From Baylisascaris procyonis (Eukaryota > Nematoda > Chromadorea > Rhabditida > Ascarididae), in contig JAZARR010000059.1 of assembly GCA_037389465.1 (NCBI GenBank), positions 7,091,001 to 7,155,000 of the forward strand: DNA of 64,000 bases, read 5' to 3'. The position numbers were made by a program, and so were the translations under genes. Below are positions 25,500-37,200 of this stretch, piece after piece (within the stretch, counting starts at the first letter, position 1; each line of letters opens with the position of its first letter). Below the pieces are notes generated by a model. The model did no database searches and was not told the DNA's origin. It saw only the letters and a program-made list of their open reading frames with translations.

Positions 25500-26567
25500 G
25501 CAGAAGTATCTGAAGCAGTAGAACATGCGAACTGTTGATCTCTGCTCTTTGAGCCTTTTGTAGCGAGTTTTTTTTTTTTTTGCTTTTGTGTTGGAAGCGT
25601 TTTTAGTGCAGTACGTGTTGTGATAGACTTTAGATGACTTGATCACGAAATGTTTACGTTTATGACGTTGCAAAAGAATTCTTCATGCCTCGACGAGCGG
25701 TGGCTGTTGAAGTATGTGGTTGGTTGCTGTCTTCATATATGTAAATTTGGGCGTTATTTGCACTTCGCCGTTGCTTGTAGAGGTCATTTTTCGGCATAAC
25801 GTACACGTCTCTATGCTCAGCGGCTCGGTCCAGATCCTTCACAGAATTGTTTTTTTTTGTTAGATTTATCCTCATTTTCATCCTTTCACCGTTATTTCGT
25901 TGTTTTATGTGATTATTTATTGCTTAAAAGATGCATAAACAGAAAGATATAGCGATTTCATGATGTTATTTATGAGCCGATGTTTAGAGAGTGAGCTCAC
26001 AGCTCTGGCCACTCTCATCAAGTGTCTTCTCTTGAAGCTTTGATAAGTAATGCCATTCTTCTTTGATGATATGATTTAAATAAATTCTTTATTCGCATCT
26101 TCTTCCTTGTGTTTTAACCGACACTACTTTTACCAACTTTATAATAACGTACTTGGAGGAAGAAGTTTCTTTTCAGATTTCTTTTATTACAAAAACAAGC
26201 AAAAGTTTTCTAGATGAATTTACTACACTAGTTTCGAACAGGCAACCCAATATTTCTTGCTAGCGCTCGTTTGTGCTATATTTTTAGTGGAAATCTACCA
26301 TAACATCACATCCATTGATAACGAAATTTTGCATCAAAGTGGATGACGTCTAGAAGGCGCTGCCATAGGAAATCTGAAGGAATAATTCATATCAGAAAAT
26401 TTTCCGCATCCTGGATTGCTGAAAATCACCGTTTAGGCTAGCTATCTTTTTTTTTTTTGCAAACTATTGAAAACTCATAGATTAAACATCTCATCTAAAT
26501 TGGTTTGCGGATTTTTCGGTTTTATCGATGACGAAGATTATGGTTATTGACTGAAGCTTTTTTCCAG

Positions 26568-26759
26568 GAGTTTCTCGTTTGTCTCCCCTCCGTATTTTTT
26601 GTGCTCCTTTTGATTCTGTTGAAAACGGACCTAGTTTTTATTTCATTGTCAGAAAATTTCTATCGCATATATGACTTACCTCAGAGAGATATGCAGGAAA
26701 GTTTTAGCATCTACAACGTCCGGAAACGTCGAAAAGTCGCCTTTGATGTCCATCAATAG
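26568..26759 (+). CDS. Candidate terminal exon with one membrane helix
   Basis: Follows TTTTTTCCAG, a strong acceptor, and runs 63 codons to TAG. It has a helix (LPSVFFVLLLILL) then a polar, basic tail including SIYNVRKRRKVAFDVHQ. It looks like the end of a multi-pass membrane protein, but upstream exons are not identified. Confidence 0.28.
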   Translation, partial: EFLVCLPSVFFVLLLILLKTDLVFISLSENFYRIYDLPQRDMQESFSIYNVRKRRKVAFDVHQ

Positions 26760-26790
26760 GAAGGCAGGACTCATTAATTTCAGAAACAAT

Positions 26791-27198
26791 TTAGGCGGCT
26801 AAGCTCTTGCAGACAACTGGAGAGCCGTATGTCGGGAGAAATTTTGCGTGCTGAGTGAGGAAAAATGTGAATTTACGTATATCATATCTTTTGTTGATGA
26901 GTACGATTATTTGAACGTACTGGTGAACGATTTGTAAGATGACTTCCATAAAAACTAGCGCAAAAATGTATTCAAGCGGAACTAGTCCAATAACAAAAAT
27001 TATGTTCAAAGTTGGTATGTAAATGTGCTTCAGCACTGATAACATTTTCCGCATCTCGGGGAAGTTTTTTTCTCGCATCCAATCCGGTTTAGCATTCTCT
27101 AAGCGTCCATTTTTCATCAAAAGCCAACGGTCCACACAAGGTGTTTTCCTCACGAATTCAATCGAAATTTTTAGCTTACAGACGCATCCACAAATCCC
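26791..27198 (-). CDS. Candidate membrane-protein exon, unknown
   Basis: Open for 135 codons to TAA after the acceptor ACCATAG at 27199. The N-terminal part is basic and Cys-containing (CKLKISIEFVRKTPCVDRW), then NFPEMRKMLSVLKHIYIP. A hydrophobic stretch follows (IIFVIGLVPLEYIFALVF), and the frame ends KFLPTYGSPVVCKSLAA. Codon content looks real, but no partner exon or family was found and plus-strand frames cross it. Confidence 0.3.
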   Translation of the reverse strand, partial: GICGCVCKLKISIEFVRKTPCVDRWLLMKNGRLENAKPDWMREKNFPEMRKMLSVLKHIYIPTLNIIFVIGLVPLEYIFALVFMEVILQIVHQYVQIIVLINKRYDIRKFTFFLTQHAKFLPTYGSPVVCKSLAA

Positions 27199-27334
27199 CT
27201 ATGGTTTTTTCATTAAAATTGAGAAACCGTGCCGTCCTGAAGAAAAATATTTAATTTCTGAGAAATCCTCTTAGCTATATGAAATCCATCGCAATTAACC
27301 CCCTCGCCTATAAATTTGCTGTTGATTACTGTAG

Positions 27335-27588
27335 TTAGTGAATTGATAGACATAAATTTGAATCTAACCTATCGCATGATTTATTTTTATCTTTATTTTT
27401 TGAGTTGCATGGTCGAGCTACTGCTCGCATTAATGATGGTTATGCTATACATCCAACCGTGTCTCACCTTTCTAAATTTTTACTTCAAGCTTTTGTTGGC
27501 GCGCATTATGGATAACCGCGTCAAAAAATTTTGCATGATCAAGCATTCTTTCATGTGCTGGCAGTGCTTTGGACTGAAAGTTTCGAAG
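27335..27588 (+). CDS. Candidate exon of a multi-pass membrane protein
   Basis: Follows TTACTGTAG and ends CGAAG|GTAACT. It encodes LNLTYRMIYFYLYFLSCMVE, a long hydrophobic run, and a basic stretch (ARIMDNRVKKF). The layout faintly recalls the first helices of nematode Sre-type chemoreceptors. That is a guess from composition, not a motif match. Confidence 0.27.
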
Positions 27589-28256
27589 GTAACTGAGGTG
27601 GATGTTTTTTGGAGTGATGGAGAGGGGGGGGGGTGAAGGAAGGGAAAAACACGAGAATTTGTGCGCCTCCCGAGGATTTCGTGTTACAAATCGAAATATG
27701 CCCCTATTTTTTTTTATAAAAGATCAAGAAAAGAGTTAGATGGCAGTAACCCGCCTACATTCATTCATTAAGGTTGTGTGTAAATGCGTTATGCACTATT
27801 TATTATGTGTGCATAGCAGAAGCGAGGCATATAGCTAGAAAGTGCAGCCTGTTTGCTGTTGTCATGGGTTCCTGGCTGAGTTTCACATATCCGACATCAG
27901 GAAGTCTTCTATAGTTTGTTTTTTATGATAAATAAGCTGAAAAATTATGTGGTCATCCCTCTACTGGGTGGTTTTCCTGTCACTTGGAAATTGCTGAGTT
28001 TACCAAGTCAGTGCCTTGCTTTAACGCGGCATCGACGACGGTCGCGTTGACGATGGTGGGTCGCCGCAAGAGCAGGCGGGAGGCCGGTGTGGAAAGCTCC
28101 GCCTCTCGGTAAGCTTCACAAGTTGTGTTGAGCGGGGCCGAAAGCGTTCAACTCGGGCGGTGGCAACTTGTTCGATGCGTTCAGTGCGGCACTGGTCACG
28201 ATTCAATCTTAATTAAATATCCACACTGCTTTTTGTGATTGTCGTTGCGGACCAAC

Positions 28257-28555
28257 CTCGTTAATCGCATCTGTCGACATCGTGCTCTTTTGCTTCGAAC
28301 TCTCGTTGCAGCCGCGCTCGAGCTAAGCACAACGTCACCCCTCGGCGATTTGCGTATTGCGCTGACCGTTTCATATCCGCTAAGTTGTTTAATTGCTGTA
28401 ATTTCACTCAATTGGCTTCTGTCGACAGTGGATTCAACGTTTTCATCATCCATCATCCGATTTGTCAGCAGTTTACGAACAAGGAGACCATTTAATTCAG
28501 TACCGTCAATGTGCTCGCAAATGAGGCTCGCATCGATGATTCTGAGGTAGTGCAT
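28257..28555 (-). CDS. Candidate coding exon, unknown protein
   Basis: An ATG-started frame of 99 codons ending ACGAG|GTTGGT. The peptide is soluble, charged and low in hydrophobics: ELNGLLVRKLLTNRM, DRSQLSEITAIKQLSGYETV, then an Arg-rich end (RSKRARCRQMRLTR). Downstream on the same strand, a GC-rich frame at 28020-28120 (RPTIVNATVVDAALKQGTDL) ends at GTAAAC and may belong to the same gene; the phase linking them is unclear. The plus strand is also open, but its peptide is less protein-like. Confidence 0.4.
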
Positions 28556-31283
28556 CGAACGAGTTGGATGCTTTCAGGTTAGCTTCTACAGAAGTCAACG
28601 TTGTTTCCCTTCCCATGATCGGTGTTCATTTGCAGTCTTTATTGGAAGTTCGAATGACGCCATCTTGCTGTTTAACTGCTCACTACTAGCATCAGATCAC
28701 ATTAAACTTTGGCTCACCGTTCGCTTTGCTGAGAATTTGCGACACGGAAAATTGTCTAAATCATATTGTCATACTGCAGTGAATTCATCTACAACAACGT
28801 ACTCTTGAGTGATTGTTGCGGTATATTCCTCGGAAAAAAGGACATCGAATCGTGATAGTGGAATTTCTTATATGTATGTTTTCATACAGCGTTATCAGTA
28901 AATGCGAGTTCTGTTTACTACGAAATAATTCGTGAAAACTACCGAACGTATTGATGATGCATGTGTGAAGCAATCTTCACCTATAAGCATCAAGGTCAGT
29001 TCGTAACTGTGAGCAGACCCAACGAATATCGTTTTTGAATTGGCTTCATGTGTGCAAATCAGCGAGTATTTTTCTTCGCGCTTTTGGAAAAAGAAACGCC
29101 TCTGAACATAATTTCAAGTTTCATTGGGCAAAAAGTGCTATTATTGAAAAGGATAGTTACTTTTTCAAAGAGGATATTAATTTTTTGGAAGAGATTTTAG
29201 CAATCACCTTTTGTTAGATTGTCTTCATCTACTGTCGAGATCTTTTGGAAGACCACTCAAGACGGTGCGAACTAATGAATAGAAAAAGATTTGTCAAGTG
29301 CGCAGTAAATGCAATATAAAACACCATCAGGAAACCTCTCCCCTTCATCTAAGTGTATTGATATTAGAAAATTTATGAACGTTTCGGAAGAGGGGCAAAT
29401 AAAATACCGTTCAGGTGCCCTCTGAATCGGTAAAGGATAGCAAAATGTGAAGGAAATTCGCAAAACTTATGCCCAAATTGCTCTTGATAGGTTGATTAAT
29501 AACGCAAGGCGTCGAGAAAAAAGTACAAAGAGGAAAAAATTTGAAAGTGGATGTAAGTATGGATTTGAATATTAAGTTCTGATGATGGTAATAAGAATAA
29601 TTGAAGAGTCGTTATATGAGTTTGCGCCACTAACAGCTAATCGTTTCTTCGCCGCTTCATGCAAAAACAGTTATGTTTTAATGAGCAACTCATATGAGGT
29701 GCACAGCAAGTTCAGCAAATGCAAGTGGAAAAGAACGTAGACTGAGGAGCAGTAAAGTTCTTCGCTAATCAGCGACACATTTCCGTCGGACGATGTGTGC
29801 TGATTTTGTGTCTCTTTTAATCAGTCCAACGCGAAAGTTGCATTAAATTTTACTCGTAACTTATTATAAGAAATAGATGCCTTATGTGACCACCGATGTT
29901 TTGTTGCCATAACACCGAACGGCCACACACAGTCAATGATGGATGAGGCGATGCTTCATTACAAAATCATCGTAGAAAACGAAGATCGCAACAAGGAGGC
30001 AAAGATATATTTATAAATTTCGCATGAAAGAAATAGCAAACAAATCTCACATAAAGAGCGATGCAAAAAGAATAAGAAAATGAGCTTGTTTTCATGAAAA
30101 AATGTGTAAAGCCTCCAATTAGCTCTTTAAACTTATTTTTTGGTGCTTTAGACCAAACAGAAGCGGAAAGGTGGAGTTCCGCTTTTTCGAATCTACCGCA
30201 CAAAAAGTCGGAGGGCGAATGGAGAGGAAGGGAGATGTTATGAGGGCATATGCATGGAGGTAGTGTCATTGAATGTGCATCACTCTAAAATGAGTTCAGT
30301 CTTCCATCCTGTTGCCTGGTTCCGAGGATATGAATATCCGTTTGGAAATCTTCTGCTCTATATTAGAAGTCATTTCTAATACCCTCCGTGACATAGTATT
30401 TTCCATATATTTTACAGGCAAATGTCTCGAAGTGAAAGTATAGTATGCGCTTAGCATTTACATTCTGCGTCTATCTTAAATCTTTATTCATTTGTCCCTT
30501 TCTCCATGATTTTTTCCTTCATAGATCGCATCACAGTAAAAAGGTTTCCTTCTTGAAAGTGAAGAGATCATCTGAGATGTGCAGATAAATATCAAGTAAA
30601 ATCTTCCTTCATATGTTTTCCACCAGGAAAAAAAAAACAAGTCTACTAAATGCTCTCCTGCAACGACGTGATGTGAAATGAGAGAACTTACTGTTATCTT
30701 CAAAGGGAGAGAAGAGAGCAACGTGACCAGCGCGCGCGCGCGCAAAAAAAAAAGAAAGCAATACGCAAAACTAATTTATAAACATTCAAAAAGTGATGTT
30801 TGAAATATTAACAAATAAAGTTAACACAACAATAATACAAAGAATAGTTGATATTGTTAAGGCGTCTATAGGTTGCAATCACCAAAGCGGTAGTAGTGAC
30901 GTGAGCAGCAGCCATATACTGCGATCACGTTGCGTTAATCGAATTCGACTAGTTGATTTCATTGTAGTGCCTTAATCGCTTTTGCTTTCCAATGCATAAT
31001 GTTCGCTAATTTGTATGCCTTCAGCATCCACATAAGCCGATACAATCGACTAGCATTCAAACTTTGCTGAATCTACTCGAACATATCGCAATTTATTATG
31101 CAAACTAGTGAATTAAAATTCCCCGCTTATGAATACTTTTATATTTTGAGGAAATTATTAATCCTAAGTGCCACATTTTTCTAACAAGCATATTTGAATA
31201 ATAAGCACTCCCAATGGCGACATTTTGTAGCGAACTAGCTAGCCATTGTTAACGGTGTTATCTACTTTGTTGTTGTTTCTTAG

Positions 31284-34200
31284 CGCCTCTCAACTGGCTC
31301 CTATTGCAAGCCTCATTCTCATTGCTCTCCAACATCGTGGCCAGCGACTACTTTGACTTCAGGTTTGTTACTTTTGTTACTTCTTCTTTCTAGCTATGGT
31401 ATTACATACTATTTTTCAAGTACCTCGAGTGGGCTATTTAAGGCAAAAGCGTCTTGTGATTTGAATCCCCATTTAGCCTTGCCCTCTCTGGTAAAGTTAG
31501 TCTCATTTTCACACTTCTTACTCGCATTTTATCGTTCGGCTTTTGAAAGGGTCATACGTAATATTATTTCACCTCATTTTCAACACTTTAAAAGGGCAGA
31601 AGAGTAGAATGAAGCAGCGCAAAAGCTTAGGAAGTTAACCTCATCGAATTTTTAGCGAGAGTTGCTAAATTGCAGCATGCATCACATATCTATGTAATTG
31701 TTGTGCGAGTGCCACAGAAGATGGCAAACAAATTACGATGTTACATTCCTACTCGAATCGGCCTCTTTAGATCTCGATGCCTGAGAACATCAATTTTAGA
31801 GTAACGGAACATTTCATTCATTAGTAGGAACACATTGATTTTTCGAAATTAAATGATTTTTTCAAACACATAACTCCTCCAAATTACCCAAATTTGAAGC
31901 GCTTTCACTCGGAAAGGGAAGTAGGAAATAATTGGAAAGAAAGTGCAACTTTTTATATGTACTCATAAATTTTGCAGCCATTTTGACAAATGATAAACGT
32001 TCATGGCGATAAAACCGTGCACAAAACTTTCACCTCTTTTCAAACAAGTTGAAGAGCGGTGTAAATCTTTTATTAGCTTTTTCGTTGATCATTCAATCTG
32101 AAAGTTTTGTCTTGCGCTTCAGAAATCTCTTTGTTAGAAGGCGAGGGATGAACGAAATGTTTTCAGCTCTTCTGGTAAATACTGCTACAGCTGCATGTCG
32201 GAGGCCTTTCAGAAGCATTGGACCTTCCTTGAGCAGGTTTGTTTTCATGCTGCATGTCTATTTCCTTATTGGGTAAGTGAGTTGCTGATGCGAACCCAAG
32301 CAACAACATTTCATTATTTTATAGTGGCACAGCATTTATCAGCTGTTTATTCTTCTTTAGTTTATTGTTATTGCGGCGCTTCTCTTCAGCAAGGCAATGC
32401 TTGGTTTCCTTCAATAACACGCTGTCTGTTTTATAGGAGAAGCTGGAGCATTAATTGCACTTGATGAAGGCGTGCTTCTTATAATGAGGAAATGAATAGC
32501 ATTTAAATGAGACTGATTTTCGGAATCTACAACAATCTTATTATACAAATCACTCTGCGGTGGGATGCACTCCAGTGGCTTAGGCTTCGAGGAATGATTT
32601 GCCTTGGCCCACATGCTATCTCCAGCATGCTGAGCTTCCCCATAGAGAACCATTTAATTCTATGGAAGATTACTAGCAATTTATCCGATCCAATAAAGGA
32701 TGAAAAGCCCTAGCTAGTCGTGTCACAGATTGGGACCGGCATTTTTATCTGCTTAGGCATTCCATCTCAGCACTAGCCGTGCATTCCTTTAAATTATGTC
32801 CGCTCAGTGGTATTAGACTTTTAATGAGATACTAGTAAAAAGGATGACGAGATATGGGGAGGTCTACAAAAGGCTCCGGATTTTAAAACCCGAATCAAGA
32901 GCTCCAAAAAAACTACTCAAATCCTGAGGCTCCGGAAGGAAGATTCCGACGCAGTCCTGATAAGCATCGAAAACGTGATGAAGCTGAAATGGAGCTCGGA
33001 ACAGCAAAAACCTTTTTGACGCAGTCAGAAGTGTGGAACAAGTGACCGTTTGGAATTTTTGTCGTATATTAATAGATTTGAAGAAATTTAGCAGTTTTTA
33101 CGAAAATATTCATCCTTTTTATTACATCGTTGTGTTTAGTCAGACAAATTGTTTGAACTGTCAGCATTCATATCAAATCGGCTTGCGATGCAAGAGATAA
33201 TACACAGATCGTAGGCAATTAACAGTGTATAAAAGAGAAATGGGCGAGCTTGGGTTGCGCTGGAGTAAAGAGGCTGCAGGGTTGGGAAATATAGGTTAAA
33301 AATTTTTTAATTGCAATGTTTCATAAAATAACAGCTTGCTGAGTTGTGATTTAAAAGGCTTTTCACAACTATGCAGCACTGACAATAACGATACGACGAT
33401 ATGTCGTTTCTTACACAATTTATATACATCGCTTGCTTGTGTCTGTGTATAATTATTACAGTTTTTCGTACTAATAGCGTCATCAACAATTCACTGCAAT
33501 CCGCCCGAAAGCTATCTTTTTTTTCGCATCATTGAAGTGTTTCTTTAAATTAAACAGGCGAATATTTCAGCGCAATCTCTGGTACGTATTTAAAACTGAT
33601 AGGAACAGATAGATGTGCTCTCGGCTTAACTGACGACATTCCCATTTAAAAATTCAAGTGCGAGTGTTCTAACGCGATTCTTATGAGGCGTAATTGAGAA
33701 AATTATTCACAGGCTATTTTCCTTTGTGTATCTCTGTGTGTCTCTAAACAACCAAGTTTTTTTTTTTTTTTGCATTTGCGTAACTAGATTCTCAATGACG
33801 AACCAGTTCCTCAACAGATTGCAGAACGGAATTCCCAGAACAGTTTTTGCTTGAAAATATTGATGATATTATAACTTCAGAAATTTGGGAACTGTCTCAA
33901 AAAAAAATATCGGAAGAAAACATAGCTCCAAATATTTTCTCATGTTTCTTTTCATCGAAATTGCAAGCTAAATTCATATGCTGTTCACATTTTCCACATT
34001 GCCTAGTAGGAACTCTTCTTCCTTCAAGTTCTTAGTGGCTGCCTTCCATGTAGGCTGTCGGTTTTAAACTCTCAATAATTGAATGCAGGATTGCATGGAC
34101 GTAAACAAATATTTTTCTTCCATCTTTAGCAATATCGACATATAATATATGCAACTTGTGCATTATACAAACATTAGAAGGCTGACAAGCATTTGCGGAT

Positions 34201-37200
34201 GTAAGGCGAAGATTTTTTATTGAGATGTGTTTATATGTTGCAATCTTGTTAGGTTTCATCTTTGTCGGAGAGAGAGTCGCCGTTACATATGCTCTTCTCG
34301 TTGTTAAGGATGCACTATCGAAAAGCTTGCTCATTGCAATCTCTAGTTAGGCTACTCATCCCATTATATAGCAGGCAACATTTTGAATATGTGCTGATGA
34401 GCGTGCCAACTTGTGCTTTATGTGATATTTGATATATGCTAGCTTGGCGCGCTTAAGCTCTGATTTGCTTCTTTTGCAACTTACAAGACGTAGTGAGTGA
34501 GTTCCCGCCTATTCACAATGAATTCGCTTAACGATTTAAGGGGAAAGCGAAAAGATGCAATAATTGGTGTGAATTGAGTTGATTAATGATTTCTAAATAG
34601 CTAAAGCTATCCTTAAAGCAACGATGATTGATGGACGCATATAAAACACTGTTTGCTCTACGGTGTTACTATGATTGATGAGCACTTTTCAACAGACAGT
34701 ACACTGCTCGCAGTGCGCTAATGTCATTTGCCAGGTTGTTCATAGATCAGTTTGTAAAACTACTTTTCCTTCTTTTCATAAAAATTTAGCGTTAATTTTC
34801 TAAATCTAGGAGCAAAGGATGTTTTTCAACTTTCCACTGCCCAAAATCATTTAGTACATTATTGGCCGTCTATATGGTAATATGCAGTGTGACTACTTTT
34901 AAAAGGATGAGGAGATTGCAGAACTCGCCAAACTATTTAGTCGGTTAATACAGGAATTGATTTTTAAAGTGATGTAAAAATTGCAATCACAAACGACTCA
35001 CATTTTCAGGTTTACTACAAACCGGTGAACTTCACGGACCACTGCTATAGTATGCCGACAAACGTGCACATCGGTATAACACCTTGCGCTCACTCAATGT
35101 GTGTTACCATGGTTGAGCCACGTATTTTGGCGGGTAATACTTTTTAATAAACTTTTTAAATGGCGATACACGCATATTTAGTCGCGTTTGCTTCTTTCGG
35201 TGAATTTTCTCGGTGAAGCTTCTTTTCTTGTTACAGATCGCATATTAATTGAGGGATAACAGTGTTGCTTCTAGCTGATATTCGAAATTATAGGTCATGA
35301 TTTGGTCGATTGGCAAACATTTTATACTTGTGCGTATAAGCAAGGATTTCCACGATATAATGAACTCGCAGAATTGAGATTGCTCAACCGACTTGGATTT
35401 TCAGGACTTTTGCATAAATCTTTGTTTTTAAAATTACCAATGAAAAAGTACATCAGAAGCATTTTTTTCAACAAAGCGAAACTCAAACACTGTTAAAGTT
35501 GTCGCCATACTTCGATTCACGCTACTATGATGTTAACATACCAAATTCATATATTCACGCATACCAAAAAAAAGTCTATATGTTGACTGTTTTATTTTCA
35601 AAGGGCGATACACGTTAGTCTCTCATAACGCACTTGATGAACGACTCTAAAGTCGTTCATTCGATGTGCTGTGTGAGACGGTTCAGTCACGATAAATCGC
35701 TTAATGTTTCCTTATTTCGTTGGCAGTTTCTCTAAATGTCCTACTCTTGGTTCACTACTGCTTGAGCAACGGAAATTTCTCAAAAACTTTATTGTACCTT
35801 ACCATAGATCGTCTTCTCAACTAAGTTCCCCAATGCACAAAAAGCGTGAATAGGAGGTTCGAGATTGCATTCGAGCTATATATAAGGCACTCAGTAACCA
35901 CCGTTGCTATAGTGACTAAACGGAACTAAGTGAGGCTGTTCTCGAACTCAATGTGGAGCTTTTCAACGCATTTCTTGACGAATCACCACTTCAGTGATGT
36001 TGAGCGCACTTAAGCACCTCGTTATTCTCAACGCAAGTGTTTTCGACGAACAAGTGGATAGGCTTATGGGCCTTGCTGTAGTGCACATCACATCACGCTA
36101 CGCATATCGGTTGGTTGAAGAATGCCAGAAATTGCGAATCAAATGTTTAAAATCCAACACCGAATAGAACTTTGCATTTAAATCTACTTCACACAGAATT
36201 ACTCTTTGAGCCATGTTTAACTGTGGTCAAAGAAAAATATGGACAAAGATGAAAAGAGAAAGAAGAGTAGGTTGGTTATCCAACAAAAATTTGCTTCTCA
36301 TGGCAACAGATTTCTTCAATCAGGGCGATTTTCTTTGCAAAAGGAGAAACTCAAGGTAGAGGAAATGCCACAAAAGTACACTCTGGCGGTTTTCTGCTCT
36401 AAATTTCTAAAGAAAACGAAAGTGAATCGATATTCTATGCATTTTCGTGAGGAATTTTTCAAATTTATTCATCTTAAATGGACTCATAAATGGTACCATT
36501 ATTTATGAGAATAAAGAAAGTTAATCTTATGGCTCATTAAGCATAAATTTTGAGAAGCAATCCTGAGAGGCATTCGCGACTCATCAAAAGTGCTACTCAT
36601 CCGAAAACTGCATTAATCTGTGAGAGGTTTTTGACTATGAATCACTAAAATTATTGTAGCAAGTTTTTACAAATCTTTAGCGAAATTCATGACTTTCATT
36701 TTTCTAAAAAGGTACAGCACTCATTTCTTTCGAAGTGATGAAATGCAATGAGCATAATGCTGAATTATATTACAAACTATAATGTTTCATGGTGAACCAT
36801 GAAACAATGAAACATTACTGTTCGCTAACAGAGCATGGATAAAAAAAATGCACCATTTCAATCAGTCTAGTTCAGATTTAAAATCTTATAGACCTTGAAG
36901 CAGTCAGCTTGCAAAGAATTTGGTAAAGGCGTCGTAAGGCAACTTTTGCTTACTAAGGAAAAATGTCGATGATGCCAATATTACTGTTCCTGAAGAGCCT
37001 CAAGTCTTTGGGATGCGAGGAAGTACTCTTCAAACAAAGCAGTAGTTTTCGGGTAGTGAGCAGCTCAACTAATTCAGCAGTTAGAATGGGGCCGTCGGTA
37101 AAACTTGCAGTACTCTCTGTCTTGTGTGGATTCGTTGAAGAAAAACCTAACCGAGATAATGTGATATTAGCAGCATTTTCTTTATCAGTTATCTACAGCA

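Larger units (their letters stand above)
25500..31283. other. Interval between SERAC1 and the Ly-6 gene
   Basis: 5.8 kb without a firm gene. It holds several exon-like frames on both strands (26.5-27.6 and 28.0-28.6 kb, listed separately). The missing first exon of the Ly-6 gene is expected near its right end. A (GC)5 run lies at about 30731. Confidence 0.5.

Noticed and set aside
36239..36508. 89-codon basic plus frame in Ly-6 intron
   Set aside because: Lys-rich because of A-rich DNA; no splice site or family.
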